From positions 1 through 64,000 of the forward strand of contig SVFM01000005.1 of the NCBI GenBank assembly GCA_015056865.1: a stretch of 64,000 bases of DNA, written 5' to 3'. This DNA is from Lachnospiraceae bacterium (GTDB lineage Bacteria > Bacillota > Clostridia > Lachnospirales > Lachnospiraceae). Position numbers and translations under genes: made by a program. Below, in pieces: positions 29,783 to 37,265 of the stretch. Position 1 is the stretch's first letter; each line of letters starts with the position of its first letter. The notes beneath the pieces were generated by a model. The model saw only the letters and a list, made by a program, of their open reading frames with translations. It had not been told where the DNA came from and did no database searches.

Positions 29783-29926
29783 ATGGATACGAAAAATCTG
29801 ATCGGTTTATTGGCTTTTGCAGTGGCGGCAGGTATGCTAATTATGATGTTCCTGCACAGCATACTGGTTGGATTTATTATTATTGCGCTTTTGGCGTTTA
29901 TAGGTTATATTTGTTGTTGTGAATAA
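29783..29926 (+). CDS. Small single-helix-pair membrane peptide
   Basis: A 47-residue hydrophobic peptide: two adjacent membrane segments (LIGLLAFAVAAGMLIMMF and LVGFIIIALLAFIGYIC) separated by a short HSI turn, and a C-terminal cysteine pair. The start at 29783 has GGAG 10 bases upstream; an in-frame ATG at 29744 is less supported. It lies 60 bases after gerW and 50 before the first microcompartment gene. Function unknown, perhaps a sporulation membrane peptide. Confidence 0.6.
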   Translation: MDTKNLIGLLAFAVAAGMLIMMFLHSILVGFIIIALLAFIGYICCCE

Positions 29927-29976
29927 AATTTGTTTCACGGCGACTTTCAATTTTTATCATAAAGGAGTACAAGCAT

Positions 29977-30276
29977 ATGAGCAGTGACTATACTAAGATG
30001 GCCATCGGCATTTTTGAGTTGGATAATGAATGTGCCTGTTTTGTGGCTTTGGATGCAGCAGCAAAGGCTGCAGCAGTGAAAATACAGGCTGTGGAGAGAA
30101 ATCGTCTCAAAGCAGGCGCCTGTGTGAAAATGAGGGGTACTATTTCCGACGTGAAGGCAGCCATGGAGGTGGCTCTAAGAACAGCAGAGCCTATCGCTCA
30201 AATTGTGTCTCACACCATCATTGCCGCACCTACGGAAGGCACTGAGGCGGCAATGGCAATGACCATCAACAAGTAG
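29977..30276 (+). CDS. Bacterial microcompartment shell protein (BMC-H), first of pair
   Basis: A 99-residue BMC-domain protein. It follows the hexameric shell pattern: AIGIFELDNECACFVALDAA (first strand and helix), KAAAVKIQAVERNRLKAGACVKMRG (the edge and pore region) and ISDVKAAMEVALRTAE (second helix). Hexamers of this fold tile the protein shells of catabolic microcompartments. The pore segment has KAGAC instead of the common KIGSG. AAGGAG precedes the ATG. The second BMC gene follows after 17 bases. No signature enzyme, vertex protein or trimeric shell gene is near, so what these proteins enclose is unknown. Confidence 0.88.
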   Translation: MSSDYTKMAIGIFELDNECACFVALDAAAKAAAVKIQAVERNRLKAGACVKMRGTISDVKAAMEVALRTAEPIAQIVSHTIIAAPTEGTEAAMAMTINK

Positions 30277-30293
30277 AGGAGGGAGGAATACAT

Positions 30294-30584
30294 ATGTTAT
30301 CATATAGTGCATTCGGATTGGTAAATGTGGAAGGCGCAGCCAATGCGGTGATTGTAACGGATCAGATGTTGAAAATAGCGGATGTATCTTACGTCACCAA
30401 AGATACAAAGTGCGGAGGAAACTGTTTGGTGTTTGTGTCCGGAAGTGTGGCTGCTGTGACTGCAGCAGTGGAACATGTTCGGGAGAATCCGCTCTGCAAG
30501 ATTAAGGCTTCGGCAGTTGTGTCGAACCCTTCAGAAGAAATGATCTCTATCGTGGAGCAATTTAAGGCGAGGAATGCAAAATAA
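30294..30584 (+). CDS. Bacterial microcompartment shell protein (BMC-H), second of pair
   Basis: A 96-residue BMC-domain protein with SAFGLVNVEGAANAVIVTDQ (strand and helix), VSYVTKDTKCGGNCLVFVSG (pore region) and VAAVTAAVEHVRENP (second helix). The pore loop reads KCGGNC, with two cysteines next to the pore glycines. Six such loops would put twelve cysteines around the axis, which could bind a metal or iron-sulfur centre as in PduT or GrpU; this is inference. GAGGAGGGAGG precedes the ATG. It ends at the strong hairpin at 30595. Confidence 0.88.
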   Translation: MLSYSAFGLVNVEGAANAVIVTDQMLKIADVSYVTKDTKCGGNCLVFVSGSVAAVTAAVEHVRENPLCKIKASAVVSNPSEEMISIVEQFKARNAK

Positions 30585-30594
30585 GACGATAAAA

Positions 30595-30622
30595 AGGTTC
30601 GATGAATGATTTCATCGAACCT
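30595..30622. terminator. Bidirectional terminator between BMC pair and rpmB
   Basis: A perfect 12-base stem (AGGTTCGATGAA / TTCATCGAACCT) with a TGAT loop. CTTTTT follows on the plus strand, and the A-run before it serves as T-run for rpmB on the minus strand. Confidence 0.92.
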
Positions 30623-30648
30623 CTTTTTGCATCATTTTAAACAGTAGA

Positions 30649-30834
30649 TTAAGCTCTTTCTACTTTGCCAGATTTTAAGCAGCTTGTGCAAACATGCATT
30701 TTCTTGGAACCGCCGTTAACTTTGCACTTTACGCTCTTAACGTTAGAATGCCATATTGCACTAGTCTTTCTATTAGAATGGCTCACATTGTTACCGAAAT
30801 GAATGCCCTTACCGCAAATATCACACTTAGCCAT
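30649..30834 (-). CDS. rpmB: 50S ribosomal protein L28
   Basis: A 61-residue ribosomal protein of the large subunit. It has MAKCDICGKGIHFGNNVSHS and KMHVCTSCLKSGKV: two CxxC pairs make the zinc-binding (C+) form. The length matches the family. AGGAGG lies just upstream of the ATG on the minus strand. It is single, divergent from the island that begins at 31 kb. In B. subtilis, rpmB lies beside yloU (asp23) and yloV (fakA), which here are 21 kb away. Confidence 0.97.
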   Translation of the reverse strand: MAKCDICGKGIHFGNNVSHSNRKTSAIWHSNVKSVKCKVNGGSKKMHVCTSCLKSGKVERA

Positions 30835-30985
30835 CTTGACACCTCCTCAATTTGAGTTATACTCGCAACATTGATATCTTACCAGATATGAGGAAATAAT
30901 GCAAGTAAAATTTACAAAAAATGTTGTGTTTTACATACTGAAACGATTCCCATGCTTTGGTCCTATATTGTGAAGGGAAAAAATT

Positions 30986-31047
30986 GTCTGTGAAATATAA
31001 AAAAGTCGGCAATACGTAAGTTTTTTTTATTTGAAATGCCTTATAAT
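30986..31047 (+). promoter_or_regulatory. Site A: direct-repeat operator and -10 box before the SGNH hydrolase gene
   Basis: Two half sites, GTCTGTGAAA at 30986 and GTCGGCAATA at 31005, start 19 bases apart. The -10 box TATAAT at 31042-31047 starts 37 bases after the second half site. No good -35 box exists, as for an activator-dependent promoter. Closely similar pairs precede the response-regulator gene (35620) and the lipoprotein gene (49971). The YesN-like regulator encoded at 35703 is the likely binder. Confidence 0.7.
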
Positions 31048-31078
31048 GATAGTTATCAATCATTAAGGAGGATTTTTT

Positions 31079-31738
31079 ATGTTGTTTGAAAAGAATGATA
31101 GGATATTATTTACTGGGGACTCTGTAACGGATTTTGGGCGTAAAAGACCTGTGGGAGAAGGCCTCGGAGAAGGAGTCGGTCCAGGTTATGTGCGGACAGT
31201 GGAAAGTTTTATCAATGTGTTTTATCCGGAATTAAATCTTCGTATATCCAATACAGGAAACAGTGGAGATACCAGTAAAGATTTGCTTGCAAGGTATGAG
31301 CAGGATGTGATCAATTTAAAACCTCAATGGCTGAGCATTTTAATAGGTGTCAATGATGTTTGGAGACAATTTGATACGCCAGCTATTACAGAAGATCATG
31401 TATTGCCAGAGGCATTTTATGCCAATATGGAGGAGATGGTTACCAGAGCAAAGCCTGTTGTAAAGGGAATTTTCCTTATGACTCCTGTTTATATGGAGAT
31501 CAACCGGGAAGATGCGATGAGGAAAAGACTGGATGAATACGGAAAAATTATAAAGGAAATCAGTCATAAGAACGGTTGTATTCTTGTTGATCTTCAAAGT
31601 GCATTTGATCAATTTTTTACGATCAGACATTCCAGTTTTGTTGCATGGGATCGTGTACATCCCAATCAAACAGGAGCGATGATCATAGCAAATGAGTTTT
31701 TAAAATATGCAGGTTTTGATAAAAATCGTCTTTTTTAA
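31079..31738 (+). CDS. SGNH/GDSL hydrolase, probable carbohydrate acetylesterase
   Basis: A 219-residue SGNH hydrolase, cytoplasmic. The catalytic blocks are in order: block I FTGDSVTDFGR (Ser nucleophile), block II glycine in NTGNSGDTSKD, block III GVNDVWRQ (Asn) and block V WDRVHPN (Asp and His). It probably removes acetyl groups from an imported oligosaccharide, in the manner of rhamnogalacturonan or xylan acetylesterases. AAGGAGG precedes the ATG. It is the first gene of a three-gene unit with two glycosidase genes behind operator site A. Confidence 0.92.
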   Translation: MLFEKNDRILFTGDSVTDFGRKRPVGEGLGEGVGPGYVRTVESFINVFYPELNLRISNTGNSGDTSKDLLARYEQDVINLKPQWLSILIGVNDVWRQFDTPAITEDHVLPEAFYANMEEMVTRAKPVVKGIFLMTPVYMEINREDAMRKRLDEYGKIIKEISHKNGCILVDLQSAFDQFFTIRHSSFVAWDRVHPNQTGAMIIANEFLKYAGFDKNRLF

Positions 31739-31759
31739 AGGAGAAAAGAGGAAAAGTGC

Positions 31760-34252
31760 ATGAAGAAAGTTAGTGGAATTCAGCTACCTCAAATAAAAGG
31801 AAGAGCAGTTAAAATAGAATATTTTCCTACAAGAATGCAGGCTTTTATCTTTAGAAATTGGGATATAGTACCCAAAGAACGGTTGGCACTGGTTTTACAG
31901 ACAAATGTAGAAAATGTGGAAAAGCAGGCTGAAAAAATGGGTTTGCCAAAGCAAAAGGATGTTTCGGCATGGTTACGGTTGGGGTACATATCTATTATTC
32001 GGGCCAACTGGCATTTGCTTTCTTATGATCAGTTGTTATGTCTTCTTGGATGGAATGAGGACAGACTGGCACTTGTTTTGAAAGAGGAGGATTTTCTGGA
32101 TAATAAACTGGGATTCGTGAAGCCGGAGTGCGATCAGCTAGTGTATAGAGAGCTTACGGAAATGGAAGAAGAACGGACCCGATTGCTAAAAAAATCCATG
32201 GAAAAACATTTGATAAAGTGTGACAATGAAAGGGAACCCTTTGATTTTTACTCAGCACATTTGGAAGATACTTTTATACATCCATGTGAAGAATATGATT
32301 TTATCATTGATTCTTCCTGGGGGATTGAAGATATAACAGAGGATGATGTTGTTCCTGATATGGTTGCGCGTTTTTGTAAGAATATTTATAGTAGGTGGCA
32401 GGTTTCTTTAAAAGGAAAGGGCGATCAAAAAATTGTATTGCGTTTGATTGAGGAGGAAGAAGAATATCACAGGATTTTCTTAGAACGTGATAAAATTGTT
32501 ATAGAAGCGGCGGACAGTGCAGGAATTTTGCGTGCACTGATGTTTTTGGAGGATATGAGTCTGCAAAATGGAGGCATGTATTTTCGCTGTGGAGATATAA
32601 GGAGACGCCCTTCTTTTCGCACTCGTTTTATCTATGCTTTCAGTGGTTTATACAATGATGCGTTGGATGTTCCCAGTACTGTGTTTTGTCCGGATTCCTT
32701 GTTGGAAAGTTATGCAAGGACGGGAATTAATGGTATTTGGATTCAGGCAGTCTTATACAGATTGACTGTGTTTCCTTTTCTTCCTTCTCTGTCGGAGGGG
32801 TGGGAGTTGCGCCTGAACCATTTAAAGGATTTTGTCAGTCGGGCAAAGCGTTTTGGTATAAAAATATATCTCTATATAAATGAACCCAGAGCCATGCCCT
32901 TGCAATTTTTTGATCAATATCCGGAATTGCTGGGAAATTCCAGAGATGGATACGGTTGCCTATGTACATCTCAACCTGATATTCAAAACTATTTGGCAGA
33001 GGGGATAGCGAAAGTATGTGAATGTGTCCCGGATTTGGGAGGCTTCTTTACCATAACTCGTTCTGAGAATATTACAAACTGCTATTCTCTCAACACAAAA
33101 ATGACATGTCCCAGATGCAGGAGCAGAAAGCAATATGAGGTGATCGCTGAAGTAAACAGGATTATTGCAGAAAGTGCACATAAAATCAATTCCAATATAA
33201 AAGTGATTGCATGGGATTGGTCCTGGAGAATGGGCGACTTTATGAACGCACAGGAAGTAGATAAGTGTATTTCATTGATGCCTAAGGATGTGATTTTAAT
33301 GTCCAACCGTGAGACCGAATTGCCTACAAATGTAGGTGGTATAGAGGGAAAGGTAAATGACTATTCAATTTCTGCCTGTGGAATTGGTGATATTGCAAGA
33401 AGAGAATGGAAACACGCCAGAAATACAGGACATGCCTGTGCGGCAAAGCTGCAGATCAATAACAGTTGGGAGTGTTCTACCATACCTTACCTTCCTGTAT
33501 ATTCACTTTTGACTGAAAATATGAAAGAGTTAAAAAAGGAAGGCGTAGAGCATTTGATGCTCAGTTGGACGCTAGGCGGTTATCCCTCCCCTAATATAAG
33601 AATTGTTTCAGAACTCTTTTTTGATACGGAAGGAACAGAGGACAGTTGCATTGACATTTATAAAACCCTATACGGACAATATTCCAAGAATGTCAGAGAA
33701 GCAACGGATATCTTCAGTGATGCTTTTCGTGAGTTTCCTTTTGACATTGATACCCTATATTTTGGGCCTCAAAATGGTGGTGTTTCTAATCCCTTATTTT
33801 TGCAGCCCACCGGATTTTCCTCTACAATGACTTGTTACGCTTATGATGATTTAAAACGTTGGAGGTCCATATATCCGGAGGAGATTTTCGAAAATCAATT
33901 TAAAGTCCTAAGCGAGAAGTGGGCGGTGGGACTGCAGAAGTTACAGCCACTACCGGAATGTGAACTGAAGGATATCGCTTATTGTACCTATGCACAGTTT
34001 AAATCATCTTGGAATCAAATCAGATTTATTCGTACGCGAGAAAGGTATGTGACAAATCCAGATGGGTCAGATCAAAAATTGCTATTAGAAATTCTTGAAG
34101 ATGAGATTAAACTGGCAACAGCTGTTTGTGCCATCATGAAGAGAAATCCTAGCATCGGTTATGAGGCCGCCAATCATTATTACTATACCCAGGGAATGTT
34201 AATGGAGAAAGTAATAAATTGTTGTTGGCTACATGAGATGTTGAAGAAATAA
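31760..34252 (+). CDS. GH20-like glycoside hydrolase with N-terminal repeat module
   Basis: An 830-residue protein without signal peptide. Residues 28-63 and 79-118 look like two copies of one helical unit (RNW..., then a pattern of leucines ending in GL), resembling small helix-turn-helix or SANT-like modules. Residues about 180-270 resemble the domain 2 that precedes GH20 barrels (DKIVIEAADSAGILRALMFL). The barrel (about 280-620) holds TRSENI around Glu436, the likely catalytic acid, and a CPRCRS cluster after it. I assign GH20-like or a related hexosaminidase-type enzyme, but the family is not certain. It lies 21 bases after the esterase and 18 before the GH109-like gene. It is a distant relative of the protein at 512-2590. 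Confidence 0.75.
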   Translation: MKKVSGIQLPQIKGRAVKIEYFPTRMQAFIFRNWDIVPKERLALVLQTNVENVEKQAEKMGLPKQKDVSAWLRLGYISIIRANWHLLSYDQLLCLLGWNEDRLALVLKEEDFLDNKLGFVKPECDQLVYRELTEMEEERTRLLKKSMEKHLIKCDNEREPFDFYSAHLEDTFIHPCEEYDFIIDSSWGIEDITEDDVVPDMVARFCKNIYSRWQVSLKGKGDQKIVLRLIEEEEEYHRIFLERDKIVIEAADSAGILRALMFLEDMSLQNGGMYFRCGDIRRRPSFRTRFIYAFSGLYNDALDVPSTVFCPDSLLESYARTGINGIWIQAVLYRLTVFPFLPSLSEGWELRLNHLKDFVSRAKRFGIKIYLYINEPRAMPLQFFDQYPELLGNSRDGYGCLCTSQPDIQNYLAEGIAKVCECVPDLGGFFTITRSENITNCYSLNTKMTCPRCRSRKQYEVIAEVNRIIAESAHKINSNIKVIAWDWSWRMGDFMNAQEVDKCISLMPKDVILMSNRETELPTNVGGIEGKVNDYSISACGIGDIARREWKHARNTGHACAAKLQINNSWECSTIPYLPVYSLLTENMKELKKEGVEHLMLSWTLGGYPSPNIRIVSELFFDTEGTEDSCIDIYKTLYGQYSKNVREATDIFSDAFREFPFDIDTLYFGPQNGGVSNPLFLQPTGFSSTMTCYAYDDLKRWRSIYPEEIFENQFKVLSEKWAVGLQKLQPLPECELKDIAYCTYAQFKSSWNQIRFIRTRERYVTNPDGSDQKLLLEILEDEIKLATAVCAIMKRNPSIGYEAANHYYYTQGMLMEKVINCCWLHEMLKK

Positions 34253-34270
34253 AGTAAAAGGAGGCATATT

Positions 34271-35530
34271 ATGGAACAACTTAAAATTGGCATAGTTGGC
34301 TTGGGTTGCCGAGGAATGGATCTGCTGAGCACAATTCTGAAAATGAATGATGTTGAGGTTGTGGCTGTCTGTGATGAATATCAGGACAGGATGCAGGATG
34401 CAGCGAAGCTGATAGAAAAGAACAGGGGAAACATTCCTTTGACTACAAAGGATTATAAGGAGTTGGTCAATTTAAATCAGATCCAGGCCGTGGTTATCAG
34501 TTGCGCTTGGGAATCCCATGTAGAGGTGGCATGTGCCGCCATGGAGGCCGGGAAATATGCAGGAATGGAAGTTGGCGGTGCATATTCCGTAGAGGATTGC
34601 TGGGAGTTGGTTCGAACCAGCGAACGGACAGGAGTGCCTTGTATGCTACTGGAAAATTGCTGCTATACAAAGAGAGAACTGATGTGTTTGAACATGGTAA
34701 AACTTGGTTTGTTTGGGGAGATTGTACATTGTGACGGTGGATACCATCATGATATCCGTTATGAGATTGGTTATGGAAAAGAAAACAGACATTATCGTCT
34801 GCGAAATTATCTCATGCGTAACTGCGATAATTATCCTACTCATGAGTTAGGACCTATTGCAAAAATTCTCAATATTAACGAAGGAAACCGCATGGTATCG
34901 CTGGTATCGATAGCCTCAAAAGCAAGCGGGATGAACGACTATATGTTGCGAAGAGAGGGAGCACAACATTGTCTTGCGTCTGAAAAATTTGCGCAGGGAG
35001 ACTTTATTACCACTATTATTCGCTGTGCAGGTGGAGAGACGATCACCCTGACTTTGGATACCACCCTTCCAAGAATTTATTCCAGGGGATTTACCGTGCG
35101 TGGAACCAGAGGATATTATGAAGAGACAACGGATGCTGTGCATCTGGATATTGCAATGGACTTCGAAGGGGATATTGACTGGGGAAAGTTTGACTGGGCG
35201 CACTGCAAGGACAATGCAGAAGAATATGCAAAAGATTATAGTCATCCATTGTGGAAAAAGTTTGCGTCACAGAAGATAGAAGGAGGTCATGACGGCGGAG
35301 ATTGGCTTGTACTTCGGGCCTTTTTTGAAAGCGCAGCGAAAAAAGTTGATGTACCAATTGATGTTTATGATGCAGCTGCATGGATGTCAATTACGACATT
35401 AAGTGAGGATTCTGTGGCAATGGGAGGTTTACCAGTACCGATTCCGGACTTTACAAGAGGGAAATGGTTGAAAGGTAGAAAAAGGAATCAGGTAGAGGAT
35501 TATCGCTTGGATCAAATTCCTCAAATATGA
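34271..35530 (+). CDS. Gfo/Idh/MocA-family protein, GH109-like glycosidase
   Basis: A 419-residue NAD-dependent protein. It starts with the Rossmann motif GIVGLGCRGMDLL (about 7-19). In place of the dehydrogenase EKP motif it has MEVGGAYSVEDCWELV, and then ENCCYTKRELMCLNMVKLG and CDGGYHHDIR, followed by YPTHELGPIAKILNIN. These match the GH109 group, which uses NAD and a transient oxidation to cleave alpha-N-acetylgalactosaminides. It is therefore more likely a glycosidase than a dehydrogenase, though the precise sugar is inference. There is no signal peptide. AAAAGGAGG precedes the ATG. It is the last gene before the terminator at 35554. Confidence 0.85.
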   Translation: MEQLKIGIVGLGCRGMDLLSTILKMNDVEVVAVCDEYQDRMQDAAKLIEKNRGNIPLTTKDYKELVNLNQIQAVVISCAWESHVEVACAAMEAGKYAGMEVGGAYSVEDCWELVRTSERTGVPCMLLENCCYTKRELMCLNMVKLGLFGEIVHCDGGYHHDIRYEIGYGKENRHYRLRNYLMRNCDNYPTHELGPIAKILNINEGNRMVSLVSIASKASGMNDYMLRREGAQHCLASEKFAQGDFITTIIRCAGGETITLTLDTTLPRIYSRGFTVRGTRGYYEETTDAVHLDIAMDFEGDIDWGKFDWAHCKDNAEEYAKDYSHPLWKKFASQKIEGGHDGGDWLVLRAFFESAAKKVDVPIDVYDAAAWMSITTLSEDSVAMGGLPVPIPDFTRGKWLKGRKRNQVEDYRLDQIPQI

Positions 35531-35553
35531 AATATCAAGTGACTTTTATAAAG

Positions 35554-35584
35554 AAAAGTGTGGCGTTTTGCCGCACTTTTTATT
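35554..35584 (+). terminator. Terminator after the GH109-like gene
   Basis: Stem AAAAGTGTGGC / GCCGCACTTTT with one G-T pair and a 5-base loop, ending in a T run. It closes the SGNH / GH20-like / GH109-like unit. Confidence 0.85.
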
Positions 35585-35619
35585 TTATGTATACTGATAT
35601 CGTATAAAATCAAAAAGAA

Positions 35620-35682
35620 GTCGTTAAAATGTAAGAATGTCGGAAATAAGAAATTGTTGATCGACACAATGTTTCATATAAT
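35620..35682 (+). promoter_or_regulatory. Site B: direct-repeat operator and -10 box before the YesN-like gene
   Basis: Half sites GTCGTTAAAA (35620) and GTCGGAAATA (35639) start 19 bases apart. TATAAT at 35677-35682 starts 38 bases after the second. It matches site C at 32 of 39 positions or more by eye. The location in front of the response regulator suggests positive autoregulation. Confidence 0.72.
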
Positions 35683-35702
35683 GATACTAGGGGAGGAAAA
35701 GC

Positions 35703-37265
35703 ATGTTATATGATTTAGTAATTGTAGAAGATGAGTTCAATGTGAGGCATGGATTAGAGAGATGCGTAGATTGGGAAGAACTTGGATTTCAAATCGCAGG
35801 TTCTTTTGAAGAAGGCAGACAGGCCCTAAATTATATTCAGGAGAATTCTTGCGATGTTGTACTTACAGATATTGTAATGAGTGGAATGGATGGACTTGAG
35901 CTTGCCATGGAGCTGCGCAAGGACTTTCCCAATATCAAAATTGTGATTATAAGTGGATACAATAATTTTGAATATGCAAAACAAGCAATACAATATCAGG
36001 TGATTGATTATCTGTTAAAGCCGGTAGATGAAGATGATCTGGAAGATACTTTAAAAAAAATAAAAACACAGCTTGACAGTGAGACAGAAATAAAGAAAAA
36101 ACGTGGTTTTGTCGATGATGAAATATTGTATATTCTTCAGAAAAATTTTTTGAAAAGTTTGTTGGCCGGTCAAATCAGTTCAATAAATGAATTGTATCTT
36201 TACTTTAAAATATTTGATATCGATAAAAGTATTGCTGATTCACCGCTGTTTGTCTTTAAAATTAGTGTTACATTGCCGGATGTTGCAGAAGATGAATTAA
36301 AAAACATTGATTGTGTACTACGAACATTATTGGTTTCTAAAAGCAGAAATTTTCTTTATTTCGTGATAAATGACGGTGGGCCGTATTGGAGTGTGATGGC
36401 AATCTCACTTGATCAACAGGAGAGCATCATAAGGCTGAAAGATCATTGTAGTAAAAAGTTTCAAGAGTTACTTTGTGGATTGGAAGGTCATGTTAAGTTG
36501 GAAAACATTTCATGCGAGGTATTACATGTTGTAGAAAAAGTCAGTGATCTAGTAACAGGAGATTTCTTGCTAATAAAAAAGGACGAACAATACCTGGGTG
36601 AAATCAATGAGATCCAATATCAGCACATTGTCTCAAAATATACACTGTTTGTAGCAGAACTGGATATGGGAAATACCATGCAACTGATGATAGAAATTGA
36701 CAAGATGAAAGGAGAATTGAAAGCGTTATCCTGTGCGGATATAAAGTTTATTATTAAAAATCTATTCTTTATGATTGAACGTGAATATGGATACAGAAAT
36801 ATTGACATACGCGAGATTACGCATGGCAAATTTGATTATAGCAATATCCATGAAAAAGAAAGTTTTGAAGAAATCACAAATGAGGTGGTGACGGAGTTTA
36901 AGGTCCTTGATATGCATCTTAAGGAAATAAGGGCAAGTTACAGGACTGATGTTATTGAACTGTTGCAAAAATATATAGAAAATAATTTGTCAGGTGACCT
37001 GGGGAATGATGCTCTGGCTGGAGTGTGCTACCTTCATGCCGATTATATTGGACGTATGTTCAGAGTGGCTACAGGTGAAAATCTTTCTGATTATATCAGA
37101 CGTACAAGAATGCAGAAGGCAATTGAATTACTGAAAAATAGTCGGCTTGGAGTATCTGAGATCGGGCAAAGGGTAGGCTTCCCCTCGCCGCCTCATTTTT
37201 CTCACGCCTTTAAAAAGTTTACTGGTTGTTCTCCTGCGGAATACCGCCGCAGTGTACTGTCATGA
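35703..37265 (+). CDS. YesN-type response regulator (receiver plus AraC DNA-binding domain)
   Basis: A 520-residue regulator. The receiver domain (1-125) has the acidic pocket VEDE, phospho-acceptor Asp56 in DVVLTDIVMSG, and Lys106 in LLKPVDE. A long variable middle (130-415) follows, then an AraC-type double helix-turn-helix (420-518), ending in SPAEYRRS. This is the architecture of YesN regulators, which activate carbohydrate transporter operons. GGGGAGGAAAAGC precedes the ATG. It overlaps the kinase gene by 4 bases (ATGA). It most likely binds the direct repeats at 30986, 35620 and 49971. Confidence 0.93.
   Translation: MLYDLVIVEDEFNVRHGLERCVDWEELGFQIAGSFEEGRQALNYIQENSCDVVLTDIVMSGMDGLELAMELRKDFPNIKIVIISGYNNFEYAKQAIQYQVIDYLLKPVDEDDLEDTLKKIKTQLDSETEIKKKRGFVDDEILYILQKNFLKSLLAGQISSINELYLYFKIFDIDKSIADSPLFVFKISVTLPDVAEDELKNIDCVLRTLLVSKSRNFLYFVINDGGPYWSVMAISLDQQESIIRLKDHCSKKFQELLCGLEGHVKLENISCEVLHVVEKVSDLVTGDFLLIKKDEQYLGEINEIQYQHIVSKYTLFVAELDMGNTMQLMIEIDKMKGELKALSCADIKFIIKNLFFMIEREYGYRNIDIREITHGKFDYSNIHEKESFEEITNEVVTEFKVLDMHLKEIRASYRTDVIELLQKYIENNLSGDLGNDALAGVCYLHADYIGRMFRVATGENLSDYIRRTRMQKAIELLKNSRLGVSEIGQRVGFPSPPHFSHAFKKFTGCSPAEYRRSVLS

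Noticed and set aside
30935..30955. Possible CcpA/LacI-type operator (GAAACGATTCC) before the island
   Set aside because: It lacks one base of the usual TGNAANCG spacing and is poorly symmetric, so it is no better than chance.
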